From JAVBNW01 sp031551255 (GTDB taxonomy: Bacteria; Bacillota; Clostridia; Christensenellales; UBA1750), in the NCBI GenBank assembly GCA_031551255.1, contig JAVBNW010000109.1, positions 1 through 53,289 on the forward strand: DNA of 53,289 bases. The letters run 5' to 3'. The notes under the pieces were generated by a model. It had not been told where the DNA came from. It made no database searches and saw only the letters and a program-made list of their open reading frames with translations. Of this stretch, positions 7,859-15,991 are shown one piece after another. Position numbers and translations under genes: made by a program. Within the stretch, counting starts at the first letter, position 1; each line of letters opens with the position of its first letter.

Positions 7859-7900
7859 AGCCCCCCCCTCGCTCGCCCTGCGGGTCGGCGATACAACTCT

Positions 7901-8830
7901 TTATTTTTGAAGAACAGCCTGCTCGAATCCCGCGTTGCGCCCTTTGCCGCGGAATACCTGCTTGCCGTGCTCCGCCACCGTCAGCATCATCCTGCACGAG
8001 GGATATTCCTCGATCATCCGGCTCATATCGCCAAGCACAGGCGCGGCCAGTTTGGCCGCGCCTTGCTTTGCCAACTCGAAATCTATGCGATAAGATCCTT
8101 GCCGAATCGCTAAATGAAATATTTCGCTATTTTCGCTCATGTCGGCGACGCGCGCGCCGTAGTAAGTTGCGATGCGTATCTCTTGGCCAAAGAGGTTAAG
8201 GATGCCCAAAATGCCGGTGAAGCGTGCGCCGAGAAACGGCACGTCCGCCACCGCCGCCATGACGCGCACGTCGGATTCAAAATCCGAACACTCCATCCAA
8301 GCCCACGACCGGGGAAACGAGCGGCCCCAATCCTTTTCGATGTAGCCCTTGCCGCCCTCTATCTTTACTTGCACGCCACAAAGATGCATATCCCCGCACA
8401 CGTCGTGCCCGGCGCTTACTACGTCGTGATAACATTCAAGAAAGCTTACATACGAAAACGGCCCCATCATCGAGGGGGCATAGCGCGTGTGCTTCGGGGC
8501 GCCGAGCATGCCGTAGCAGAGGTTGGCCGCGATGCGTTCCCGTCCATCGGAAACGTCAAGGCGCATGCCCTGCTGGGAAAATACGTTGTCGCCGATACGA
8601 ATGTATAGCCGGTCGGGAGCGGCGTAGAATTCTTCGAAGGGAAAGTGGCAAATCAGCGAACCGCGATTGTGGATGCATTGGATGAAGGCGGTTTTTTTGC
8701 CGGTCTTTGCGATGGCGACGCCGGGGATCGCCGCCAAAACGTTTTCGCCCGCGCGGTGCTTAAAGTACCACCCTTCGAAAAAGCCCGGCTTTGCGGCATC
8801 TGCGTGACAGAAGGCTTTGGTAACGTTCAT
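7901..8830 (-). CDS. Tocopherol cyclase-like family protein
   Basis: This 309-residue protein begins with the family signature KPGFFEGWYFKHR (residues 14-26). It carries the second signature GYIEKDWGRSFPRSWAWMEC near the middle (about 163-182). Both are typical of bacterial proteins related to plant tocopherol cyclase, which have a lipocalin/beta-barrel-like architecture. No signal peptide or membrane segment is visible. The bacterial reaction is unknown and there is no tocopherol pathway here. Its ATG overlaps the TGA of the FAD/Rieske gene by four bases (ATGA, 8827-8830), so the two are translationally coupled. A redox or lipid-related joint role is inferred only from this coupling. Confidence 0.8.
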   Translation of the reverse strand: MNVTKAFCHADAAKPGFFEGWYFKHRAGENVLAAIPGVAIAKTGKKTAFIQCIHNRGSLICHFPFEEFYAAPDRLYIRIGDNVFSQQGMRLDVSDGRERIAANLCYGMLGAPKHTRYAPSMMGPFSYVSFLECYHDVVSAGHDVCGDMHLCGVQVKIEGGKGYIEKDWGRSFPRSWAWMECSDFESDVRVMAAVADVPFLGARFTGILGILNLFGQEIRIATYYGARVADMSENSEIFHLAIRQGSYRIDFELAKQGAAKLAAPVLGDMSRMIEEYPSCRMMLTVAEHGKQVFRGKGRNAGFEQAVLQK

Positions 8831-10176
8831 CGCAGAAAAACCGCGGGATTTTCTTTAAGCGGCCTTTGCGCGGGGCCGCTAAGCAGCGCGCCGTCGCCCG
8901 CGAAGCGCGAGCCGTGGCAAGGGCAATCCCAGCTGTCCTCATCGATGTTATAGGAAAGGCTGCATCCAAGGTGCGTGCACACGGGCCGCCCCGCCGCCTT
9001 GTTGGAAACATAGCCTTCCGCCAACCCCCGCATCTCTTGCGCGATGTTGGCGAGCGAAGGCGCCCACTCAAACCGGGCAGGGTCGAAGACGGCGGCGTTT
9101 TCGTTTGCGCGGCCCTGAATCAAATCGCGCAAAATCATCGCGGCGGCCATGGCGCTCGTCATACCCCATTTGGCGAAGCCGGTGGCGACGAACCAATCGG
9201 GCGCGTCCTTTGCGTAAGGCCCGATGTACGCAAGCCCGTCCAGCGCGACGCAGTCCTGCGCCGACCAGCGCAGCGCGATTTCGGCCTTAGGATACAGCGC
9301 GTGGGCCGCATCGCAAAGATCCGCGTAGTTCTCGCCCCGGCCTTCGCCGCAGTTATGGCTGCCGCCGCCAAGGAGCAGCAAGTCGTGCTGCGGTCGGAAC
9401 GAAAGCCCAGTATCTTCAGCATCGATATACATGCCGCTAAAGCGTGGGGCGTTTTTCAGCGCCAAAACGTACGAGCGGGACTGGTGCATTCTGGCAAAAT
9501 ACCATCCCGGGGAATCGACGAAGGGAAAGTGCGTACAGACGACGATCTTTTTTGCGTCGACGCGGCCGTTGGCCGTGAAAAGTGAGGTTCCTTCTATCTT
9601 TTTGACCCGTGAGTGTTCGTAAATGACAAGCCCGTCGGCAGCGCCGTATAAAAACTTGAGCGGGTGCAGCCGCGCCTGACGCGCATAGCGGAGCGCGGCC
9701 TTCACCGGGAAGGGAAGCTCGGTGTCTTGCGCAATCGAAGCTTCAAAACCCAGTCCCTGCGCGGCCTCGCGTTCCTCAAAAACTTTCTCCGCCGTCTTGT
9801 CGTCCAGCGCGTACACATAGGCGTCGGCTCGTGCAAAATCGCAGTCGATATGCCTTGCCATGCGCACATATTCTTCGATGGCTTCAGAGTTTGCGCGCGC
9901 GTACATCCGCGCCTTTTCCTCGCCGAACTGTGCGATCAGGCGGCTGTAGATGAGCCCGTGCTGCGCGGTGACCTTGGCCGTGGTGTTGCCGGTAACGCCG
10001 CCGCCGATCGCACCGGCCTCCAGCAAAACCACCTGCGCGCCCGCATCGCTCAGCAGCCGCGCGCATAGAACGCCCGCGATGCCGCCGCCGATTACCGCTA
10101 TATCGGCGGCAACGGGTTGTTCCAAGGCCGGATAAGCCGTTCTTTTTTCGTATGCTTGCCAAAGGGATTGGTGCAT
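8827..10176 (-). CDS. FAD-dependent oxidoreductase with C-terminal Rieske [2Fe-2S] domain
   Basis: This is a 449-residue two-domain protein. Residues 1 to about 355 form a DAO-type flavoprotein (ADIAVIGGGIAGVLCARLLS at about 24-43, GAIGGGVTGNTTAKVTAQHG following). Residues about 365-449 form a Rieske domain. The cluster ligands are Cys400 and His402 (CTHLGC) plus Cys418 and His421 (CPCHGS). Cys405 and Cys420 can make the disulfide of high-potential Rieske proteins. The layout matches the Bacillus YhfW-like family of unknown substrate. GCAAGGAGCG precedes the ATG. It is the first gene of a two-gene operon with the tocopherol-cyclase-like protein. Confidence 0.92.
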   Translation of the reverse strand: MHQSLWQAYEKRTAYPALEQPVAADIAVIGGGIAGVLCARLLSDAGAQVVLLEAGAIGGGVTGNTTAKVTAQHGLIYSRLIAQFGEEKARMYARANSEAIEEYVRMARHIDCDFARADAYVYALDDKTAEKVFEEREAAQGLGFEASIAQDTELPFPVKAALRYARQARLHPLKFLYGAADGLVIYEHSRVKKIEGTSLFTANGRVDAKKIVVCTHFPFVDSPGWYFARMHQSRSYVLALKNAPRFSGMYIDAEDTGLSFRPQHDLLLLGGGSHNCGEGRGENYADLCDAAHALYPKAEIALRWSAQDCVALDGLAYIGPYAKDAPDWFVATGFAKWGMTSAMAAAMILRDLIQGRANENAAVFDPARFEWAPSLANIAQEMRGLAEGYVSNKAAGRPVCTHLGCSLSYNIDEDSWDCPCHGSRFAGDGALLSGPAQRPLKENPAVFLR

Positions 10177-10319
10177 GCTTACGCTCCTTGCCGCGAAAAT
10201 CGCAGTTTCAAATCGCTACAAGGCGTAGTATGTCCACTTTGCACGCTATCGTTACCGAACCGCCAAACATCCCTGAACATATGCGTTTTCTGTTTTGCGA
10301 TCAACTTACGGGCGATAAG

Positions 10320-11798
10320 CTACGAGGGATGGGAAGGGCACAACGGCAGGGATACCGCCGCCTCGAACAAATCCCCGTCGATGCGTATGGCAAGCCCGCC
10401 TCCCTGCAATTCCAAAAGGTTTTGCGCGATGAAGAGCCCAAGGCCGCTGCCCTCGGTGTGCCGGGCGCGATCGCCGCGCACGAAGCGCGCAAGCAGCTCC
10501 TCGGCCGGAATGTTCAAAGGTTGTGCAGAAATATTTTTAAGGGTCAGGCGCGCATGGCCGTCTTGTATATCGAGGCTTCCGTACACTCTCGTGCCCGGCT
10601 GCGCGTAGAGCACGATGTTCATAAAAAGATTTTCAAGCGCGCGCCACGCGTGCCGACCATCCGCCATCACGCTTATAGGTTCCTGAGCGTCGATGGCGAC
10701 CGAAAGCCCGGCATCCATCATCCGGTCGTCGAAGTCTCCGGCCACTTGCGCGATCAGCTCGGCAAAATCAAGCGGCGCAAGCTCTACCGCCACATCGCCG
10801 CTGCCCGCCCGCGCCGCCTCCAGAAGATCCACGATCAGCGCCTTGAGGCGCTGCGACTTGCGCTCGAGCACCCGGAGGTAGCTCTCGGCGGCCTCGCTTT
10901 GCACAGGCTCTTTTTTCAGAAGATCCACGTAGTTGATAATGGACGTAAGAGGCGTCTTAATATCGTGCGAAACGTTCGCGATCAACTCCGCTTTCGTGCG
11001 CTCGCTCTTGATCTGCTCGGCGACGGAGGCGCGCATGGTATGGGCTACGCCGCGCAGGTTATCCTCAATTTCGCGCAAAGCGAACGGACGGCTAGGCTCC
11101 TGAGCGACATCCCACTCTCCCCTCGCTATCGCCTCCGATGCCCTACGCACGTCCTCTACCGCCGCGATGCGCGCGCAGTACGAGAAAAGAATAGCGAGCC
11201 CGGAAAGCAAAAACACCGTGCCCGCTTCCGTGGGCCAATGAAACCGAAACGATATGAGGCCGGCGAGAAAGAGCAAGACGGCTACCCCGTAGGCGTGCCA
11301 CTGGCCCCTATAGCTTTGGGCGATGCGCGGGGCCAAAAGGCCGCCGCGCACGGTGCGGGCGCGTATGCGCGCATATATCGCGCCCGCGAGGACGACAAAA
11401 GAGGCGTACACCGCAAAGGATAAAAGCAGCATAAGAAAAAACCGAAGGCCCATCGACGCGCTCCAGAAGGCGGACATTGCCCCAAAGTAGGCAAGGCTGA
11501 ACACGGCGGCGCAGACCGCGGCCAGGATTTCCAAATACATGTCCGCAAGCGCGGCGGCGGCCCGGCTGCGATTTTGCGGCGCGGGCAAAAGCGCAGCGAA
11601 GGCTGATACAATCAGGGCCGCGGCGTAGGCGAAAATCGATACGGCGACGCCGCGAACAAGGCTTATGCCCGTCATTTGCCGCACCCATTGCCATATGCGC
11701 GCGTTCCCTGCGGGGATCGCAATCCACAGGCAGATATAGCCGATCCATACCAGGACGGGCTTACAAAACCGGCTATGGAGAATATCGGGCAACTTCAT
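10320..11798 (-). CDS. Sensor histidine kinase (VanS-like partner of the adjacent regulator)
   Basis: This is a 492-residue membrane kinase. About six hydrophobic segments fill residues 13-210. A HAMP-like linker follows, then the H box ANVSHDIKTPLTSIINYVDL with phospho-acceptor His278, and an ATPase domain. The ATPase has the G2 box EGSGLGLFIAQNLL, but the G1 (DxGxG) region reads LKNISAQPLNIPAEELLARF, a degenerate form seen in a clostridial kinase group. The large multi-helix sensor lacks a big extracellular domain, so it probably senses a membrane-related signal. The gene overlaps the response regulator stop by four bases (ATGA) and is the last gene of the vanY-regulator-kinase operon. Confidence 0.9.
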   Translation of the reverse strand: MKLPDILHSRFCKPVLVWIGYICLWIAIPAGNARIWQWVRQMTGISLVRGVAVSIFAYAAALIVSAFAALLPAPQNRSRAAAALADMYLEILAAVCAAVFSLAYFGAMSAFWSASMGLRFFLMLLLSFAVYASFVVLAGAIYARIRARTVRGGLLAPRIAQSYRGQWHAYGVAVLLFLAGLISFRFHWPTEAGTVFLLSGLAILFSYCARIAAVEDVRRASEAIARGEWDVAQEPSRPFALREIEDNLRGVAHTMRASVAEQIKSERTKAELIANVSHDIKTPLTSIINYVDLLKKEPVQSEAAESYLRVLERKSQRLKALIVDLLEAARAGSGDVAVELAPLDFAELIAQVAGDFDDRMMDAGLSVAIDAQEPISVMADGRHAWRALENLFMNIVLYAQPGTRVYGSLDIQDGHARLTLKNISAQPLNIPAEELLARFVRGDRARHTEGSGLGLFIAQNLLELQGGGLAIRIDGDLFEAAVSLPLCPSHPS

Positions 11799-12493
11799 CG
11801 CGCATTCCTCGCTAATTTATACCCCACGCCGTACACGACCTTGATGTAGCGCGGGTTTTTCGGGTCGATCTCTATTTTTTCGCGCAGGTGGCGTATGTGC
11901 ACCGAAACCGTCTTGCCCACGTCGAACGCCGGCTCGTTCCACACCTGCGCATACAGCTGCGCGCTGGAGAACACCTGATCCGGGTGCTCCATCATCAGCT
12001 TGAGCATGCGGTATTCGATGGGGGTGAGGGCGATTTCCGCGCCGTCGACGCACACGCGCTTGAGGGTATCGTTCAGCTCGATTCCTCCGATGCACAGTTC
12101 GTCGGACGGGAGCTCCATGCTGCCCAAGCGCGTATAGCGCCTCAGCTGGGACTTGACCCTCGCGATCAGCTCTACGGCGTTGAAGGGCTTAACGATATAG
12201 TCGTCCGCGCCCATGTTAAGCCCCAGTACCTTATCCGTATCCTCGCCCTTGGCGCTCAGCAGCAGTATGGGGATGTTTTTTTCCTCGCGGATCTTCACCA
12301 TTGCCTCTATGCCGTCCATACGGGGCATCATAATGTCCATCACGATTAGGTGAATTTCCTGCTCGGCCGCGATGGCCAGCGCCTGCTCGCCGTCGTACGC
12401 CTTCCATATTTTATAGCCTTCGCCGGATAGGTAGATGTCGATTGCGGACACGATATCCCGGTCGTCGTCGCATACTAAGATCGCAAGTTGCAT
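11795..12493 (-). CDS. OmpR/PhoB-family response regulator (VanR-like)
   Basis: This is a 232-residue two-domain regulator. The receiver domain has acidic residues CDDDRD near the N-terminus, phospho-acceptor Asp53 (LIVMDIMMPRMDG) and the conserved Lys in DDYIVKPFNAVEL. A C-terminal winged helix (about 130-232) ends in VSVHIRHLREKIEIDPKNPR and IKVVYGVGYKL. GGATGAGG precedes the ATG. It lies 10 bp downstream of vanY and overlaps the kinase gene, so the three act as one unit. A likely target site is the 11-bp direct repeat at 13486-13504. Confidence 0.93.
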   Translation of the reverse strand: MQLAILVCDDDRDIVSAIDIYLSGEGYKIWKAYDGEQALAIAAEQEIHLIVMDIMMPRMDGIEAMVKIREEKNIPILLLSAKGEDTDKVLGLNMGADDYIVKPFNAVELIARVKSQLRRYTRLGSMELPSDELCIGGIELNDTLKRVCVDGAEIALTPIEYRMLKLMMEHPDQVFSSAQLYAQVWNEPAFDVGKTVSVHIRHLREKIEIDPKNPRYIKVVYGVGYKLARNAR

Positions 12494-12502
12494 GGCGTTT
12501 CC

Positions 12503-13405
12503 TCATCCTTCAACCGTGATGATCAAGCCCCCCGCATTGTCGCCGGACAGTTCGTACACCGCGCCGTCTGCCGGGAGCGCGGTGGGTTCTTCTGCGCTTT
12601 CGGCGCGGTACACACGGTATTTCATTCCCTCTATTGTAAGAGTATACCCTTGGGGATGCAAGGCAAGCCACTCAATATACTCCTCCAGGCACAGGCCGTT
12701 TTGCGCCATATAAGTGGCATGTACCGGCCCGACATAGCGAAAGTGCCAAGGCTCAAAGACGATGCCGGTGATGTCGGTCTTATCCGACGGATAGCGCTGA
12801 ATGAAGCCGAAGCGGTGCGCATTATCGGCAAGCCACTTTCCCTGCTCGGCCTTAGCCATATCGTCGCCCTCAAGCAGCTGCACATCCATAGCGAGGCCGG
12901 TCTGATGTTCGCTCGCACCCGGCGCGGCGACGTAGGTCCTATCCATGGTGTCGTAAAGCTCCTGCTGTTTTTTAGCGTCGCGGTATGCGCTGGTAATGAC
13001 GTAGCCGGTCATGCCGGAAGCCTGCGCATCCTCAAACATGGCAAGGGCTTGTGCCAGAGCGTCTTCTTCCAGCTCCATGCCCATGTACGCAAGCGGTAGG
13101 CCCTTGATCGGCACGAGATCCCCGCGCACTGCCTCGGTGAGAAGGTGCTCGGCGTTGACAAGCCATAGCTCGCGCGTATCGTACCCATCGGCAAGCGCGA
13201 TGCGCGGGCCGGGCGTCTGCGTGGGCCTTGCGGTCGGGGCGTCGCTCCACAGGGAAACGGGGGGAATCGCCTTGGCCGTTTCGGGCAGCGCCCGCACCCA
13301 TGAAAGCCACGCGGGCGCGCTGATGCCCACAGCCAGAGCGATGAGCAGAAAAAATGCAATCGAGGCAAAGCGGCGGGAATTCGCTTTTTTTCGTATGCGC
13401 TTCAT
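12503..13405 (-). CDS. vanY: D-Ala-D-Ala carboxypeptidase, VanY/M15B family, membrane-anchored
   Basis: This 300-residue protein has an N-terminal signal-anchor helix (about 12-36) and a Pro/Thr-rich linker, then an M15B peptidase domain. The zinc site is SEHQTGLAMD (His167, Asp174) plus FEPWHFRYVG (catalytic Glu218, His221). Such enzymes trim the terminal D-Ala from peptidoglycan stem peptides outside the membrane. Start ATG 13405 is chosen because GGGAGAG precedes it; the longer frame to 13483 lacks a ribosome binding site. The C-terminal extension of about 60 residues carries a YTLTIEGMKYRVYRA segment. VanH, VanA and VanX are absent, so this is not a vancomycin-resistance cluster but a VanY-regulator-kinase set. 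Confidence 0.9.
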   Translation of the reverse strand: MKRIRKKANSRRFASIAFFLLIALAVGISAPAWLSWVRALPETAKAIPPVSLWSDAPTARPTQTPGPRIALADGYDTRELWLVNAEHLLTEAVRGDLVPIKGLPLAYMGMELEEDALAQALAMFEDAQASGMTGYVITSAYRDAKKQQELYDTMDRTYVAAPGASEHQTGLAMDVQLLEGDDMAKAEQGKWLADNAHRFGFIQRYPSDKTDITGIVFEPWHFRYVGPVHATYMAQNGLCLEEYIEWLALHPQGYTLTIEGMKYRVYRAESAEEPTALPADGAVYELSGDNAGGLIITVEG

Positions 13406-13485
13406 GATGTTCTCTCCCTTCGAAGGTCCACAAAAGACCATGAAGACAGCATAGAAGAGAAAATCGTCATTCCAGGCGCGCACAT

Positions 13486-13504
13486 TTCTAAGATTGTTCT
13501 AAGA
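13486..13504. promoter_or_regulatory. Direct repeat, probable response-regulator box upstream of vanY
   Basis: TTCTAAGA occurs twice with an 11-bp period (13486-13493 and 13497-13504). It lies about 80 bp upstream of the vanY start and between vanY and the divergent cobT promoter. OmpR/PhoB-type regulators bind direct repeats with this period, and a regulator of this type is encoded in the same operon. Confidence 0.55.
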
Positions 13505-13564
13505 AGCCGAAGGTTTTGTCCGATTCGTATCCTCTTTGTGCATCGGTCGGCGAACTTGCGCCGG

Positions 13565-13593
13565 TTGACAAGGAATCGAAGACTTTATAGAAT
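13565..13593 (+). promoter_or_regulatory. Promoter of the cob operon
   Basis: TTGACA (13565-13570), 17-bp spacer, TAGAAT (13588-13593). The transcription start would lie about 45 bp before the cobT start, leaving no room for a cobalamin riboswitch. Confidence 0.85.
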
Positions 13594-13641
13594 ATCCGCG
13601 AAGGATTATCTGCTAAAGTGCATTTTTTACAGAGGATGTGA

Positions 13642-14697
13642 GTGCGAAGAATGGATTGGTTAAACGGAAAAATCGCCTCTTTTGACGACGTCGCTGCAGC
13701 TCAGTGCCGCGCGCGCTGGAACTCCGTCGCCAAGCCCATCGGCAGCTTAGGCCTGCTCGAGAGCGCCGTGGAGCGCGTCGCCGGGCTGACGGGCGATGCG
13801 GGCTATCGTATCGGCAAGCGGGCGCTCGCGGTATTTTGCGCCGACAACGGCGTTGTAAAGCAGGGGGTTTCGCAGGCGGGCAGCGACATTACGCAAATTA
13901 TGGCGCGAGGCCTCGTGATGGGGGACACCAGCGTATGCCATATGGCGAAAGTAGCCAATGTGGATGTGTTTCCGCTGGATGTGGGCATGAATGAAGAAGT
14001 GGAAGGGCTTAAGGTCAATAAGCTTAGGCGCGGAACCGGCGATATGAGCGAAGGCCCGGCCATGACGCGGGAGGAAGCGCTCTTTGCCATCGCCGCCGGG
14101 GGAGACCTGGTGGCTAAGCTGCGCGAAGGAGGATACTCGATCGTCCTCACCGGGGAGATGGGCATCGGCAACACGACGTCCTCCAGCGCAATGGCCGCGG
14201 TGCTGCTTGGCCGGGATGTTAGGGATGTGACCGGCAAGGGCGCGGGCCTGAGCGAGGAAGGCGTGCGCCGCAAAGCTCAGGTGATCGAAGAGGCGCTTCG
14301 CGTCAACCGGCCCGATCCGGCCGACGCGCTCGATGTGCTTTGCAAAGTAGGCGGCTTTGACATCGCCGCGATGGCGGGTGTATATCTTGCGGGGGCCGCG
14401 CTTCGCGTGCCCATCGTCATCGACGGACTTATCTCGGCGGTCGCCGCACTCACCGCCGTGCGCCTCAGGCCCGAGGCCCGCATATCCCTCATCGCCAGCC
14501 ATGTATCGGCGGAGCCTGCCGCAAAGTGGGTGCTGGAGGCGCTCGCTGTCCGCCCGATGATCCACGCGGACATGAGGCTGGGCGAGGGCACCGGCGCGGT
14601 GGCCTCGCTGCCGCTTATGGATATGGCGTACGCGGTGTATCACGGCATGAGCACGTTTGGGGAGATGAACATCGAATCGTACAAGGCGCAGCTGTGA
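13642..14697 (+). CDS. cobT: Nicotinate-nucleotide--dimethylbenzimidazole phosphoribosyltransferase
   Basis: This 351-residue enzyme makes alpha-ribazole phosphate from a lower-ligand base and nicotinate mononucleotide, for the nucleotide loop of cobalamin. Family signatures are KPIGSLGLLE near the N-terminus, FCADNGVVKQGVSQ and TGEMGIGNTTSSSAM in the middle, and RLGEGTGAVA near the C-terminus with catalytic Glu315. Full length. GTG 13642 is chosen because AGAGG lies 6 bp upstream; ATG 13651 is the alternative. It is the first gene of a five-gene operon. The stop overlaps the GTG start of cobU (GTGA, 14694-14697). Confidence 0.95.
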   Translation: MRRMDWLNGKIASFDDVAAAQCRARWNSVAKPIGSLGLLESAVERVAGLTGDAGYRIGKRALAVFCADNGVVKQGVSQAGSDITQIMARGLVMGDTSVCHMAKVANVDVFPLDVGMNEEVEGLKVNKLRRGTGDMSEGPAMTREEALFAIAAGGDLVAKLREGGYSIVLTGEMGIGNTTSSSAMAAVLLGRDVRDVTGKGAGLSEEGVRRKAQVIEEALRVNRPDPADALDVLCKVGGFDIAAMAGVYLAGAALRVPIVIDGLISAVAALTAVRLRPEARISLIASHVSAEPAAKWVLEALAVRPMIHADMRLGEGTGAVASLPLMDMAYAVYHGMSTFGEMNIESYKAQL

Positions 14698-15218
14698 CGA
14701 TATTGGTGATCGGCGGGGCCGCCAGCGGCAAGAGCGAGCTGGCTGAGGAGATTACCCTTTCGCTTAACGCCGATGCGCGCATTTACGTCGCCACCATGCA
14801 GGCGTACGACGAAGAAGGCAAAGAGCGCGTGCGGCGGCACCGGCAAGCCCGCGCGCACAAGGGCTTTGCGACGGTCGAATGCGATGTGGGGCTGAATGCG
14901 GCGCGCGTAGCACAGGGTAGCGCGGTGCTTTTAGAAGATGTGACGAACCTGGTGGCCAACGAGATGTTTTCGCCCCAAGGGGCAGGGCGGGATGCCGCGG
15001 ACGCCGCGCTGCGGGGCGTTCGCAGCCTCGTTCGTCAGGCGCGGCACGTGGTCGCCGTGTCGGGAGACGTATTTCGTGGCGGAGGGGCGTACGCGCAGGG
15101 CACGGCGGCATACGTCGAAAACCTGGCGCGGGTCAACCGCGGCCTCGCGCGAGATTTTGATATTGTGCTCGAGGCGGTGTGCGGCCTCGCGGCGCCCGTG
15201 AAAGGGAAGCTTCCATGA
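14694..15218 (+). CDS. cobU: Adenosylcobinamide kinase / guanylyltransferase
   Basis: This 174-residue P-loop enzyme has Walker A GGAASGKS near the N-terminus and a YVATMQAYDEEGKERVRRHR segment bearing the His that carries GMP in the guanylyltransferase reaction. A LLEDVTNLVANEM strand follows. It phosphorylates adenosylcobinamide and transfers GMP to give adenosylcobinamide-GDP. The GTG start overlaps the cobT stop, and the stop overlaps the cobS ATG (ATGA, 15215-15218). The sequence after about residue 95 diverges from the classic enterobacterial form. A second, shortened CobU-like gene lies three genes later. Confidence 0.88.
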   Translation: MTILVIGGAASGKSELAEEITLSLNADARIYVATMQAYDEEGKERVRRHRQARAHKGFATVECDVGLNAARVAQGSAVLLEDVTNLVANEMFSPQGAGRDAADAALRGVRSLVRQARHVVAVSGDVFRGGGAYAQGTAAYVENLARVNRGLARDFDIVLEAVCGLAAPVKGKLP

Positions 15219-15991
15219 ATGTCCTTCGATCGGTGGTCATAGCGTTTTCGATGTTTTCGAAAATCCCCATGCCGCATGTTACATGGCGCGAAGAATCCAT
15301 GCGGTATATTTTTTGCGCGTTTCCGCTGGTGGGGGCTCTTACCGGCCTTATGCTATGGGGCTGGCGGGCGCTGTGCGATTGGTTGGCCTTCGGCGATATT
15401 CTATACGCCGCGGGCTGTGTGGCGCTGCCGGTCCTCGTCACCGGCGGCATCCATTTGGACGGCTTTTTGGATACGGTGGACGCGCTGTCCAGCCATGCCG
15501 AGCGTGACAAAAAGCTTGCGATCCTCAAAGACCCGCACATCGGCGCATTTGCCGGCATCTTTACCGGCGTGTATATGATCGTCGGCCTCGGCCTGCATGC
15601 GCAGCTGCGCGGCGTACCTCTGCTGCCGTTGTGGCTTTCGGTTTCGTTCGTTACAAGCCGCGCGCTGGCGGGGCTGTTTACCGTGGCCCTGCCGGGCGCC
15701 CGCGCAGACGGGCTTGCGCACACGTTTTCGAGCAACGCGCGTCGCGGCCCGGCGTTTGTCTCAGCTTGGGTTTGGCTCGCAGTCGCCTTCACCGCCGCGC
15801 TGTGGCGCGGCGCGTTGCCCGCGCTCGGGCTGGTGGTTTCGCTGGCAATGGCTGCCGTAGGCTTTATACATATGGCAAAAAAACAGTTCGGCGGCATGAC
15901 GGGGGATTTGGCGGGTTTCTTTATCCAAATTAGCGAGCTTTGCATGCTGTTTGGGCTGCTGGCCGCGCACGCGGTGGGAGGATGGCTATGA
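15215..15991 (+). CDS. cobS: Adenosylcobinamide-GDP ribazoletransferase (cobalamin synthase)
   Basis: This 258-residue integral membrane protein has about seven hydrophobic segments. The family motif GGIHLDGFLDTVDALSSHAE (about 78-97) carries the conserved Asp residues that bind metal and substrate. DPHIGAFAGIF and RALAGLFTVALPGAR follow. It joins adenosylcobinamide-GDP to alpha-ribazole (phosphate) at the cytoplasmic membrane. The ATG at 15215 overlaps the cobU stop, and the stop overlaps the ATG of the next gene. The tight overlaps indicate translational coupling along the operon. Confidence 0.94.
   Translation: MNVLRSVVIAFSMFSKIPMPHVTWREESMRYIFCAFPLVGALTGLMLWGWRALCDWLAFGDILYAAGCVALPVLVTGGIHLDGFLDTVDALSSHAERDKKLAILKDPHIGAFAGIFTGVYMIVGLGLHAQLRGVPLLPLWLSVSFVTSRALAGLFTVALPGARADGLAHTFSSNARRGPAFVSAWVWLAVAFTAALWRGALPALGLVVSLAMAAVGFIHMAKKQFGGMTGDLAGFFIQISELCMLFGLLAAHAVGGWL

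Noticed and set aside
10152..11423. 423-codon plus-strand open frame opposite the sensor kinase
   Set aside because: It lies fully antisense to a kinase with all expected motifs, has no ribosome binding site and gives an Arg/His-rich product typical of shadow frames in G+C-rich DNA.
12503..13405. Vancomycin-resistance operon
   Set aside because: vanH, vanA/B-type ligase and vanX are absent; only a VanY-like peptidase with a regulator-kinase pair is present.
13594..13641. Cobalamin riboswitch before cobT
   Set aside because: The promoter lies only about 48 bp upstream of the start, which leaves no room for the aptamer.
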